From: Paenibacillus ehimensis NBRC 15659
GTDB taxonomy: Bacteria; Bacillota; Bacilli; Paenibacillales; NBRC-103111
Assembly: GCF_004000785.1 (NCBI RefSeq)
Contig: NZ_BILX01000020.1
Coordinates: 37,593-101,592 of the forward strand
Direction: 5' to 3'
DNA: 64,000 bases
Part shown: positions 8,120-15,870 of the stretch, piece after piece
Layout: every line of letters begins with the position of its first letter
Numbering within the stretch: the first letter of the stretch is position 1
Translations under genes and position numbers: made by a program
Notes under the pieces: generated by a model
Seen by the model: the letters and a program-made list of their open reading frames with translations, nothing else
What the model was told of the DNA's origin: nothing
Databases searched by the model: none

Positions 8120-8460
8120 CATTCATTCTCCTTTGCCGAGTAGGTTGAACCGCAGTCCGGCTCCTGACGAACACATGGACAGCACAGGGCCAGCCGCCGC
8201 CTCGAATAGCGGAGGAAGTCCGTCGCACGTCGATTCCGCGAGCAGATGCGATACATGATATGAGTATGAAAAGAGGATGTTTCAGAACCTTCGCGAAGAG
8301 TTCCTGGATTCACTTACATCGTTCGCCCTTCCGAAATTGTTTAGGGGGGTCCCTTTAGATCGTCTGCCAAAAATGTTAAACTTAACTGCATACCCCCGGG
8401 ACTGTCCGTTTTCGGACCTGATCCCGGCTTCTACCATAAACGAAAGATAAGGAGAGAGAG
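8120..8460. other. divergent intergenic region with one hairpin
   Basis: About 340 bases between the SLH gene and the FAD oxidoreductase. A hairpin at 8396-8427 (CCGGGA and GTCCG arms, TTTT loop, CGGAC and TCCCGG arms) lies in the leader of the plus-strand gene and lacks a T-tract. On the minus strand, TGAAAC (8284-8279) and CATA (8262-8259) with a 16-base spacer resemble an ECF/SigW-type promoter for the SLH gene. That match is weak. No riboswitch was recognised. Confidence 0.4.
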
Positions 8461-10083
8461 ATGAAACTAAGCGGCAAAAAGCTGACGGTTGTTCTGGCTC
8501 TGGTGGCCTTGGTCGCCTTGGCTGCGGTCTATACGTTCCTGCAGCGGAGCGCGCCGGACAAGCCGTCTCCGAACTCAACGGCAACCGCAGGCACAGACGA
8601 ATCGAACGGCGGCAAGAGCACAACCGCCTCCAAGACGGACAACAAACTACCCGACATCCCGACGGAGCAAACGGATATCGTCGTGATCGGCAGCGAGCTG
8701 GAAGGGCTCTATCTGGCCCGCGCCGCGGCGGACGAAGGATTGAAGGTCAAAATATTGGACCCGCGCCATGCATTCGGCGGCCAAGTGCTGCAGGGCGAGA
8801 TGCTGTTCCTGGACGAAACCCGCGACGATCAGCACCGGCTGCTGGTACAAGGCCGGGCGAAGGAGCTGTTCGACGGCTTCCGCAACGGCAAAATCCGCAA
8901 GCTGAAGGAGTTCGAGCAGTATTTTGACAAGCTGAAAAAGGACATTCCCGTGGAGCAAGGGATCAAGATCGAGAGCATCGAGCAAAATCCCGGGCAATTC
9001 GGCGGGCAGGCATTAAACGGCATCGTCTACACGACCAAGGACGGCCAAAAGAAACGGATTGCCGCCTCCTATTGGGTGGAGAACACCGATTATGCCGCAA
9101 TGGTCAGCAAGCTTCAAGCGACCCGGATGCCGGGACTGGAGAAGTTCTACGGGCAAAATAACATCGAGTATATGAGCTCCGGCATGATGATGAAGTTCAA
9201 AAACGTCGATTGGGCGAAATTCCAGCAGAGCTTCAACAATATGCCGAAGGAAGAGCGCAGCGCCAAATTCGGCTGGGGCTCGGTGGACAACAGCTTCGCC
9301 ATCAGCCTCGCGGGTATGACAAGCAAGTACAAGCCGACGAACGACCGCGTGTTTCTGCGCGGGCTGAATGCGGTGAGCCAGCGGGACGGCGAGGTAATCA
9401 TCAACGCCTTCCTGATCTATACGGTCGATCCGTCGGACGACAAATCGGTGGCCGAGGCGATGGAGCTCGGGAAGAAGGAAATTCCTCTGATCCTGGACCA
9501 TTTCCGCAAAAGCTTGCCCGGCTGGGAGAAAGCGGAGCTGAACGGATTCCCGAACTACTTGTACATCCGTGAATACAACCACTACGAGACGGATTACGTC
9601 TTGAAGCCATCGGACATGCTCGGGGCGAAAATGTTCTGGGACAACGTGAGCATCGGCGGCTACCCGCTCGACCTGCAGGGCACCAGCGCCAACAAATGGG
9701 GCATCGAGATGGGACGCCCGGACAAATACGGGATGCCGCTGCGCAGCTTCCTGCTTAAAAATTACGACAACGTCATTATGGCCGGCAAAAACGTCGGCGC
9801 CTCCGCCATCGCTTACGGCAGCGCGCGCATTCAGCCGAATACAAGCTTGGCGGCCGAATCGATCGGCGTCATTCTGGGACAAATTCAAGGCAAGAAGAAG
9901 CTTCGCGAGCTGAAGGAAGCCGACATGCCGCAGCTTCAGCAGTACCTCGCCTCGAAATACAACATCAAGGTGACCGGGGTCACCGGCAACAACAAGCTGG
10001 CCGGATGGTCGGCGGACGAAATCGCCAAGCTCGATACCGGCGAGATCGTTTATGCGTCTTATGTGAAAACGCGCAAAAAATAA
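8461..10083 (+). CDS. exported or membrane-anchored FAD-dependent oxidoreductase
   Basis: A 540-residue protein. Residues 7-28 form a hydrophobic N-terminal anchor or signal (LTVVLALVALVALAAVYTFL), followed by a Ser/Thr/Asn-rich linker to about residue 60. A Rossmann FAD domain follows (TDIVVIGSELEGLYLARAA, with GSELEG in place of the usual GxGxxG, then LDPRHAFGGQ). The C-terminal FAD-contact segment is NVIMAGKNVGASAIAYGSARIQP. It fits the broad FAD_oxidored family; the substrate is unknown. The anchor would put catalysis outside the membrane or at its surface, which is unusual for this fold. AAGGAGAGAG precedes the ATG. A terminator follows immediately. Confidence 0.8.
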   Translation: MKLSGKKLTVVLALVALVALAAVYTFLQRSAPDKPSPNSTATAGTDESNGGKSTTASKTDNKLPDIPTEQTDIVVIGSELEGLYLARAAADEGLKVKILDPRHAFGGQVLQGEMLFLDETRDDQHRLLVQGRAKELFDGFRNGKIRKLKEFEQYFDKLKKDIPVEQGIKIESIEQNPGQFGGQALNGIVYTTKDGQKKRIAASYWVENTDYAAMVSKLQATRMPGLEKFYGQNNIEYMSSGMMMKFKNVDWAKFQQSFNNMPKEERSAKFGWGSVDNSFAISLAGMTSKYKPTNDRVFLRGLNAVSQRDGEVIINAFLIYTVDPSDDKSVAEAMELGKKEIPLILDHFRKSLPGWEKAELNGFPNYLYIREYNHYETDYVLKPSDMLGAKMFWDNVSIGGYPLDLQGTSANKWGIEMGRPDKYGMPLRSFLLKNYDNVIMAGKNVGASAIAYGSARIQPNTSLAAESIGVILGQIQGKKKLRELKEADMPQLQQYLASKYNIKVTGVTGNNKLAGWSADEIAKLDTGEIVYASYVKTRKK

Positions 10084-10088
10084 CAAGC

Positions 10089-10133
10089 AAGCCCTCCTTC
10101 GCCGGGAGCATCCGGTGCGGGAGGGCTTTGTTT
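10089..10133 (+). terminator. intrinsic terminator
   Basis: AAGCCCTCC (10089-10097) pairs with GGAGGGCTT (10120-10128), followed by a T-rich stretch. Confidence 0.8.
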
Positions 10134-10150
10134 GTATACTTCTTCACCTT

Positions 10151-10201
10151 TTGACACATCGGGCAAAACGGAGTACAATAATTTAATTCAAAGTTTGAAT
10201 T
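10151..10201 (+). promoter_or_regulatory. promoter and MarR operator of the marR-DHA2 operon
   Basis: A near-perfect promoter, TTGACA (10151-10156), N17, TACAAT (10174-10179). It is followed by a perfect 17-bp palindrome, AATTCAAA-G-TTTGAATT (10185-10201), covering the expected transcription start. This is the classic geometry for autorepression by the MarR protein encoded next. Confidence 0.8.
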
Positions 10202-10250
10202 ATTCATAAACAAAACTATTAAGAGCTAAAACTCAAAGGGGGGAGCCGTT

Positions 10251-10697
10251 ATGCGGGAGCAAGGGCTTCATGCGTCCACGGAGATTGAAAAGTGGACCCG
10301 GCTGGCGATGCGCCAATGGATCTCCGAAATGACCGGCCGATTGAAGCACGGACTGCCGATTCAGCAGTACTATTTGCTGGAAAGCCTTCGGGCGAACGGG
10401 ACGATGCGGTGTTCGGAGCTGGCGGACACGCTGCAAATCACGCTGCCGGCCGTGACGAACCTTGCGAATAAGCTGGTGGCCGGCGGGTATGCGGAACGGG
10501 CGCATAACGAAACGGACCGGCGGGTCGTCATGGTGACCATCACGCCGAAAGGTTTGGACGCTTTGCGCGAGTTGGACGAGAAAGCGGCGGAATTGGTTGG
10601 GTGGTTCTGGCAAGGGCTGGAGCCGGACGAAACCGCCGAATTGACCCGGCTGCTCCGCAAAGCGGTCGAGTATCGAACTGTTAAGGATAAAGACTAG
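10251..10697 (+). CDS. MarR-family transcriptional regulator
   Basis: A 148-residue winged-helix protein. The helix-turn-helix (HTH) lies around residues 52-80 (MRCSELADTLQITLPAVTNLANKLVAGGYAER) and the wing is NETDRRVVMVTITPKG. Members bind palindromes as dimers and let go when a drug or phenolic ligand binds. It is the first gene of an operon with a DHA2 multidrug exporter 57 bases downstream, so it probably controls that pump through the palindrome at 10185. A GGGGGGAG ribosome-binding site precedes the ATG. Confidence 0.9.
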   Translation: MREQGLHASTEIEKWTRLAMRQWISEMTGRLKHGLPIQQYYLLESLRANGTMRCSELADTLQITLPAVTNLANKLVAGGYAERAHNETDRRVVMVTITPKGLDALRELDEKAAELVGWFWQGLEPDETAELTRLLRKAVEYRTVKDKD

Positions 10698-10754
10698 AGA
10701 ACGGGCTTCGGCTTACCGGAGATCCCGACAGCAGAGAGAAAAGGAGAGAATATC

Positions 10755-12236
10755 ATGGCTTCGCTTGAAAGCACCGAGAAACCCGTGCCGTTTTGGCCGG
10801 TCATGATCGGTATTTTTTTCGGCTCGTTTCTGGCGATTCTGGGAACCAGTTCCATTAATGTGGCCATTCCGATCTTAATGCAAGACTTTCATACCGATTT
10901 AAATACGGTACAGTGGACGCTGACCGGCTTCATGCTCGCGACCGGAGTCATCGCGCCGATCACCGGCTATCTGGGGGACCGGTTCAGCACCAAATATTTG
11001 TATGTCGCGGCCCTGATCGGGTTTACGTTCATGTCGGGGCTGTGCGCCGTAGCCTGGAATATTCATTCGCTGATCGTGTTCCGCATTCTGCAAGGGGCTT
11101 TCAGCGGCATGGTCATGCCTGCGACCATGACGATCATTTACCAGGTCATTCCCCGAGAGCGGCAGGCGTTCGCCATCAGCATGTGGAGCTTGGCGGCCAT
11201 GCTGGCCCCGGCGCTCGGCCCGTCGCTGGCCGGCTGGCTGATTCAAACCTTCGACTGGACCTGGCTGTTTCTGATCAACCTGCCGTTCGGGATCATCGCC
11301 ATCGCGCTTGCGATGAAGCTGATTCCGTATTACCGCCTGACGACGCCGAAGCCGTTCGACCTGTTCGGGTTCTTGGCCGTCATTCTCAGCAGCTCCGCTC
11401 TGCTCATCGCGTTCAGCGAAGCGCACGCCTGGGGATGGGGGTCTTGGCAGACGATATCCCTTCTGGCCTTCGGAGCGCTGACGCTGATTGTCTTCGTCCG
11501 TTACGAGCTGCGCAAAGCGGGGCCGCTGTTGAACCTAAGAGTATTCGCTTATTCACGGTATACCTACAGCCTGATTCTCAGCTGTATCATTACGATCAGC
11601 TTGTATTCCGGAACATTCCTGACGCCGGTGTTTCTGCAAAACATCCAGCATGTCTCCGCCTTCGATACGGGCTTGATTCTCCTCATCCCGTCGCTGGCGA
11701 TGGCGGTCTGCATGCCGCTTACCGGCAAGCTGTATTCGCGGGTAGGTCCGATGCCGCTTATTCTGTTCGGTATCGTGCTGATCGGCGTCGGAACGCTGGC
11801 CATGGCCCATCTGAGCGTGGATGTGACGCACGGTTATATTATCCTATGGATGACCGTCCGCAACCTCGGCATCGCCTTCTCGACCATGCCCGCTTCCAAT
11901 GCCGGCATGGAGGTCATCCCGCGCGAACTGTCCGGGCACGCCTCCTCGGTGAACAACTGGATCCGCCAAGGGTTCGGCTCATTCTCCATCGGCCTGTTCA
12001 CTTCGATGCTCGCCTCCCGCGTTGCCGCTCACAGCATGGAGCTCGGCAAGGCCGGCGGGCTGAACGGGCAACAGTTGCAGCAGCAGGCGTTCACGTTGAG
12101 CGTCAATGACGTATACATGGTGGCTACGGTTGTCGTGCTGATCGGCTTGCCGCTGGCCTTGACGCTGGGAAGCCGGCGCGGCAAAAGACGGCAAGAAGCT
12201 GCGCCGGGTCCCGGCTTGCCGCAGAAGACGTCGTAA
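10755..12236 (+). CDS. DHA2-family (14-TM) major facilitator multidrug exporter
   Basis: A 493-residue transporter of the EmrB/QacA type. It has motif A (GYLGDRFSTKYLYV), motif C-like ALGPSLAGWLIQ, SINVAIPILMQDF in helix 1 and RILQGAFSGMVMPATM. This matches proton-driven drug exporters with 14 segments. It lies in an operon with the preceding MarR regulator and ends at a terminator at 12297. The substrate is not predictable. Confidence 0.9.
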   Translation: MASLESTEKPVPFWPVMIGIFFGSFLAILGTSSINVAIPILMQDFHTDLNTVQWTLTGFMLATGVIAPITGYLGDRFSTKYLYVAALIGFTFMSGLCAVAWNIHSLIVFRILQGAFSGMVMPATMTIIYQVIPRERQAFAISMWSLAAMLAPALGPSLAGWLIQTFDWTWLFLINLPFGIIAIALAMKLIPYYRLTTPKPFDLFGFLAVILSSSALLIAFSEAHAWGWGSWQTISLLAFGALTLIVFVRYELRKAGPLLNLRVFAYSRYTYSLILSCIITISLYSGTFLTPVFLQNIQHVSAFDTGLILLIPSLAMAVCMPLTGKLYSRVGPMPLILFGIVLIGVGTLAMAHLSVDVTHGYIILWMTVRNLGIAFSTMPASNAGMEVIPRELSGHASSVNNWIRQGFGSFSIGLFTSMLASRVAAHSMELGKAGGLNGQQLQQQAFTLSVNDVYMVATVVVLIGLPLALTLGSRRGKRRQEAAPGPGLPQKTS

Positions 12237-12296
12237 GCGAGCAGAAAGACGGACGGGTTGTGAAATCGAGATTATTTCATAATACGAAACGTGGAA

Positions 12297-12337
12297 CAAG
12301 CCGATATCTGAACGATTCAGATGTCGGTTTGTTTCGT
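12297..12337 (+). terminator. intrinsic terminator of the marR-DHA2 operon
   Basis: CAAGCCGA-T-ATCTGAA pairs with TTCAGAT-G-TCGGTTTG around a three-base loop; T-rich sequence follows. Confidence 0.75.
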
Positions 12338-12378
12338 TTATAAAAGGCTCCACGCTTACTCATGCGGAGACGAAACGA

Positions 12379-12407
12379 TTGCTATTGAGAATCGTTATCA
12401 ATATAAT
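12379..12407 (+). promoter_or_regulatory. Fur-box promoter of the AraC/siderophore locus
   Basis: TTGCTA (12379-12384), 17-base spacer and a perfect TATAAT (12402-12407). The spacer holds TGAGAATCGTTATCA (12386-12400), a 12/14 match to the 7-1-7 Fur box TGATAAT-N-ATTATCA. Iron-replete Fur would block the promoter. Confidence 0.7.
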
Positions 12408-12447
12408 AAACATACATAGATCGACGGATTGAAGAAGGTGAGCCGGA

Positions 12448-14427
12448 ATGGCATTTCAAGATCATATGTTAGTGTGGAACCATGCGGCCTTGAAGGTGCT
12501 GGACGTAAGGCATGCTGTCATTCGGCCGGGAGATGGCTTGTACGGTTATCAGCTCCCGGCTAACGTATTTTTGTATTCCGCTTGCGGCAGGGCGCAACTG
12601 GTGCTTGACGAGCTGGAATACGCCGCAGACAAGTGCTTCGTGTGTCATGCCGGCAAAGGCACGTTTCTCGATATCGTTCATGTAACGGAAACGTTCGAAT
12701 ATTACATGGTGTACTACAGCGCCACGATGACTCTCCCATGCCGGCGGGAGCTGCTGCGGCTGTACAAGGACGACAATCCGTTTCAGCTTCAATACGGGTT
12801 CGCGCCGCAGTACCCGATTCCGCTGTTTTTGCGAATTGAGCAAATGATGCGCGAATGGCAGCGGGGCGGCCAGTTGGACAAATTTCATGTCAAAGCGCTG
12901 TTTCATCAATTCGTATACGAACTGATGAAACAGCTGCAAACGCAGGGAGGAACAGCGACGAAGCCGAATGTGGCTGCCCAGGCGATCCGCTACATCGACG
13001 AGCGCTACGCCGAGCCAGTAACGCTGCATTCATTGGCATCGTTGTTCCAATGCAGCGTGCGGCAATTACAGCGGCTGTTCAAAGCGCGACTGCAACTCGG
13101 GCCGATGGAATATTTGATGCAGGTCCGAATGCAAAACGCGAAAGCAATGCTGCGTCAGACGGACGCTCCGCTGCAGCATATTGCCGAATCCGTCGGCTAT
13201 TCGGACGGCTATTATTTTAGCCGTATGTTTAAAAAGTACGTCGGCGTATCTCCGCTCCTCTATAGAGAGCAGGCTCAACCGAAGGAACACCGTCGCTTAA
13301 ATCCATCCCGTCTGTCGCGATTTCCCATTGGCTCTGGAAGGCTGCGAATGTATAGTCGTATTGACGATGAAAATCATTATCAATACAAAGACGGAGGAGT
13401 ACCACCCATGTACAAAAACATAAAAGCGATGCCGACGGTAGGCCTCATGCTCTGCTTGCTGCTGCTGCTCTCGGCCTGCTCTGCCGCTCCAGCCAACCAA
13501 GCCGGCCCGGGAAGCGGGGGAACGAACCAGGCCGCTTCGCAATCCGCTCCGGGAGCCGATTCGAAGCAGGCCATCAAGCCCGATAGCTCTGTAACAATCA
13601 AGCACATGAAAGGCGAATTGACGTTAGAGCGCCGACCCGAGAAAATTGCCGTCCTCGATTCCCAATTCGTAGACCAGCTGATCGCGCTGAACGAGCAGCC
13701 GGCAGGAAGCGTCATTACGACGGCTGACAAGACGCCGTTTCCGGAATATTTGAACGGCAAGCTGAAGGACGACATGAAATTATTGGGAACGAAGGACGAA
13801 CCGAATCTGGAGGCCGTCATCGCAATGGCCCCCGATTTCATTATATGCACCCAGTTTCAGGAGAAAATGTACGACAGCCTGGCCAAAATCGCTCCTACCA
13901 TCATGATGGACCGCAACGAGGATTGGCGCGATTCCCTGGTCACGATCGGGAAAATCGTAGGCAAGGAGAAGGAAGCGGAGAAAGTTCTAAACGACTATAA
14001 CGAGAAAACCGCCAAGCTGAAAGCCGAGCTTACGGCCAAAATGGGCGGTCAGACGGTGGCCTTGATCAGGCCAAGGGACAACAACATCCGGATTCATACG
14101 ACAGCGCACCGTACGGCCGCGATTTTGTACAAAGACTTGGGGCTGACGCCTCCGAAGCAGCTTGTCAACGATAAAGAAACCAGCTCGATGATTTCTTTGG
14201 AATCTTTGACAGAGCTGAATGCGGATCATTATTTTTACTTGACGGACGATCTGTTTCAAAAGCTGTCGGAGCAAATCCAAAGCACCGCGGTCTGGAAAAA
14301 TCTGAATGCAGTCAAGCAAAATCATGTGTATCCGGTTAATGCTACATTGTGGATCGGATATTACGGGCCTATTGCCATGAACCTCGTTGTAGATCAGATT
14401 GCCGAAGCGCTGCTGAAAGGAACATAA
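12448..14427 (+). CDS. AraC-family regulator in frame with a siderophore-binding lipoprotein (659-codon open frame)
   Basis: Residues 1-170 form an AraC-type cupin-like sensor. Residues 178-272 carry the two HTH motifs of AraC/XylS (LHSLASLFQCSVRQLQRLF and IAESVGYSDGYYFSRMFKKYVG). After an unstructured stretch of about 45 residues, the frame continues into a lipoprotein signal (M321, lipobox LLSAC with Cys 344) and a Fe3+-siderophore binding domain (about 375-650). B. subtilis Btr is a known AraC plus substrate-binding fusion that senses bacillibactin. The order here is the same, but the secretion signal persists in the middle. An internal promoter and SD precede M321, so two products are likely. 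Alternatively these are two adjacent genes whose intervening stop is missing by chance. Confidence 0.75.
   Translation: MAFQDHMLVWNHAALKVLDVRHAVIRPGDGLYGYQLPANVFLYSACGRAQLVLDELEYAADKCFVCHAGKGTFLDIVHVTETFEYYMVYYSATMTLPCRRELLRLYKDDNPFQLQYGFAPQYPIPLFLRIEQMMREWQRGGQLDKFHVKALFHQFVYELMKQLQTQGGTATKPNVAAQAIRYIDERYAEPVTLHSLASLFQCSVRQLQRLFKARLQLGPMEYLMQVRMQNAKAMLRQTDAPLQHIAESVGYSDGYYFSRMFKKYVGVSPLLYREQAQPKEHRRLNPSRLSRFPIGSGRLRMYSRIDDENHYQYKDGGVPPMYKNIKAMPTVGLMLCLLLLLSACSAAPANQAGPGSGGTNQAASQSAPGADSKQAIKPDSSVTIKHMKGELTLERRPEKIAVLDSQFVDQLIALNEQPAGSVITTADKTPFPEYLNGKLKDDMKLLGTKDEPNLEAVIAMAPDFIICTQFQEKMYDSLAKIAPTIMMDRNEDWRDSLVTIGKIVGKEKEAEKVLNDYNEKTAKLKAELTAKMGGQTVALIRPRDNNIRIHTTAHRTAAILYKDLGLTPPKQLVNDKETSSMISLESLTELNADHYFYLTDDLFQKLSEQIQSTAVWKNLNAVKQNHVYPVNATLWIGYYGPIAMNLVVDQIAEALLKGT
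13361..13389 (+). promoter_or_regulatory. internal Fur-box promoter in front of the lipoprotein start
   Basis: TTGACG (13361-13366), exactly 17 bases, then TACAAA (13384-13389). The spacer contains TGAAAATCATTATCA (13368-13382), a 13/14 match to the 7-1-7 Fur box. It is followed by GGAGGAG (13393-13399) and ATG 13408. It lies inside the translated region of the longer AraC frame. Confidence 0.75.
13408..14427 (+). CDS. iron-siderophore ABC transporter substrate-binding lipoprotein (internal start)
   Basis: Read alone this is a 339-residue lipoprotein. It has a positively charged start (MYKNIKAM), a leucine-rich core, lipobox LLSAC with Cys 24 as the lipidation site, and a Gly/Ser/Gln linker. 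The periplasmic-binding fold of FecB/FhuD-type proteins follows (RRPEKIAVLDSQFVDQLIAL, ITTADKTPFPEYL, PNLEAVIAMAPDFIICTQ). Length and features are typical of a complete siderophore receptor. A strong SD, GGAGGAG, lies eight bases before the ATG and a Fur-type promoter just upstream, so independent expression is well supported. No permease or ATPase gene lies next to it. The gene four bases downstream encodes a FhuF-like reductase. Confidence 0.8.
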   Translation: MYKNIKAMPTVGLMLCLLLLLSACSAAPANQAGPGSGGTNQAASQSAPGADSKQAIKPDSSVTIKHMKGELTLERRPEKIAVLDSQFVDQLIALNEQPAGSVITTADKTPFPEYLNGKLKDDMKLLGTKDEPNLEAVIAMAPDFIICTQFQEKMYDSLAKIAPTIMMDRNEDWRDSLVTIGKIVGKEKEAEKVLNDYNEKTAKLKAELTAKMGGQTVALIRPRDNNIRIHTTAHRTAAILYKDLGLTPPKQLVNDKETSSMISLESLTELNADHYFYLTDDLFQKLSEQIQSTAVWKNLNAVKQNHVYPVNATLWIGYYGPIAMNLVVDQIAEALLKGT

Positions 14428-14431
14428 GCCG

Positions 14432-15187
14432 ATGAAACGGCTAACCTCATTTGACGCGGAGCAAAGCGATTATTTAGCGGAGGAGTTTCATCTGTCCGTA
14501 GATCGCAGGCCGGAGCCGGCGCGTTCCGTTCCTGTAACGGACTTGCTGGACGAGGCGGCTTGCGGGGCCTATCTGGACGCGGTAACGAGCTTGATTCTGT
14601 CCCCGTCCAGAATGGTTACGGCCTCGGCCTTCTCCAAACGGTATGCGTTTTTAACCATTGCCCCCGTTTTATATGCGATGACGATGTATAATAAAGGGCT
14701 GGATTTAACTATGGACCGATGTGCCGTTCCGTGGCCTGACGATACCCATGGCTCCTGGCTGCCGGGCATCATCTTAACAACAGCTCGCATTACTGAGCCA
14801 GCCGCCGGAAGACGGGCTGAATGGCGGGAAGAAACGATAAGCACTCTGTTCTCCGGTCATATTGCCCCCCTGTTCCGGTCTTTATCGAAAGCAGCCGCCG
14901 TACCGATCTCTATCTTATGGGAAAATGCAGCCGTCCGCCTGTACTCGCTGTATGAGAAACGGATAGGTGAAGGAGCCGTTAGCGGGGAGGACTTCGCTTA
15001 TTTGATTCATGCCGCTCCGGCGAGACTGTTCGGGGAAACGCGGAATCCGCTGGCCCGATTTTACGGCACGGCAAGCCGCAGGGGGAATACAAGCTCGCCC
15101 GCGCGAACACGGGCAACGTGCTGCTTCTATTACGAGGTCGGCTCCTCGGATGGCAGCTACTGTTCGAATTGCCCGAAAGCTCTATAA
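14432..15187 (+). CDS. FhuF-like ferric-siderophore reductase (2Fe-2S)
   Basis: A 251-residue protein. The C-terminus carries the cysteine cluster CCFYYEVGSSDGSYCSNCP (Cys-Cys-x10-Cys-x2-Cys class), which in FhuF binds a 2Fe-2S centre. The middle has the IucA/IucC C-terminal-like features LYAMTMYNKGLDL and ISILWENAAVRLYSLYE. FhuF-type proteins release iron from imported ferric siderophores in the cytoplasm. The gene begins four bases after the lipoprotein stop, with AAAGGA within the end of that gene, so it should share the Fur-controlled transcripts. That places binding and reductive release in one unit. Confidence 0.8.
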   Translation: MKRLTSFDAEQSDYLAEEFHLSVDRRPEPARSVPVTDLLDEAACGAYLDAVTSLILSPSRMVTASAFSKRYAFLTIAPVLYAMTMYNKGLDLTMDRCAVPWPDDTHGSWLPGIILTTARITEPAAGRRAEWREETISTLFSGHIAPLFRSLSKAAAVPISILWENAAVRLYSLYEKRIGEGAVSGEDFAYLIHAAPARLFGETRNPLARFYGTASRRGNTSSPARTRATCCFYYEVGSSDGSYCSNCPKAL

Positions 15188-15190
15188 GAG

Positions 15191-15233
15191 AAAGGGACTT
15201 TCTCCTTCGATTCGGAAGGAAAAAGTCCCTTTT
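15191..15233. terminator. convergent terminator
   Basis: AAAGGGACTTT (15191-15201) pairs with AAAGTCCCTTT (15222-15232), with an inner CCTTC/GGAAGG stem. It serves the FhuF-like gene and the opposing gene at 15242. Confidence 0.85.
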
Positions 15234-15241
15234 GCTTTCAC

Positions 15242-15784
15242 TCATAAGCGCAGCCCGAAGGTCACCCGTACCGCAGACTCTTCAAAAGCAACGCCCCGAA
15301 TCGCTACATGCTTCGGCAAATAATGATTCAGATCAACCTCGATCGGCCGGAGGCTCAGCCATTCGGCCGGTACGGCAACGTCCCGGACGACGGTCCCCGT
15401 ATGGACGGCCGTCAAATAAGGCTCGCTCCAGGCAAGATCGAAATTGAGCCGGGCGCCAACCTTCCAGCGGTCTTGAAGCAGCAGCGTCACGTCTGCCGCG
15501 AGCCGCTCCCCCTGGAGGAAAAACCTCGCTCCCGTCAGCTTGACGCCGGGACGCAGCTCGGATCTGCGGGCAAGCGCTTTTTTCAGCAGATCGCCCACCT
15601 CCTGCTCCGTGAGCACCGTTTCCGGCTTCCGGTGGATGACCATCGCGGCGAGCTTCTCGCGCACCGGAAGATCGTTGTACGACAAATCCAGCGCCCCTTG
15701 CGGCTGCGCGTACCATAGTGCCCCGGCGGCCAGCAGCGCGCCCACAATCACGATCGTGACGATTCCTTTGAAGAGCGATCTCAT
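15242..15784 (-). CDS. membrane-anchored protein of unknown function
   Basis: A 180-residue protein. One N-terminal transmembrane segment (IVTIVIVGALLAAGALWYA) is followed by an extracytoplasmic beta-rich domain (TGARFFLQGERLAADVTLLLQDRWKVGARLNFDLAW, RPIEVDLNHYL). The layout recalls small anchored proteins such as YpmS, but I cannot confirm family membership. It is followed downstream by the shared terminator. An AAGGGGGAAG stretch precedes the ATG. Confidence 0.65.
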   Translation of the reverse strand: MRSLFKGIVTIVIVGALLAAGALWYAQPQGALDLSYNDLPVREKLAAMVIHRKPETVLTEQEVGDLLKKALARRSELRPGVKLTGARFFLQGERLAADVTLLLQDRWKVGARLNFDLAWSEPYLTAVHTGTVVRDVAVPAEWLSLRPIEVDLNHYLPKHVAIRGVAFEESAVRVTFGLRL

Positions 15785-15870
15785 CTGACTTCCCCCTTAA
15801 AGGAGCCGGTCCCAAACCTGAGCCTGGTGCCCTCTCCCGGAATCAGACAGGCGGAACCGGCAGCTCTTCG

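Noticed and set aside
8123..8460. c-di-AMP (ydaO) riboswitch before the SLH gene
   Set aside because: Such elements are common before wall genes in this group, but the conserved blocks are not present here.
12448..14427. Treating the AraC-lipoprotein frame as a simple frameshift artefact
   Set aside because: There is no frame change. Both parts share one frame and are intact, so the question is only whether a stop is missing between them.
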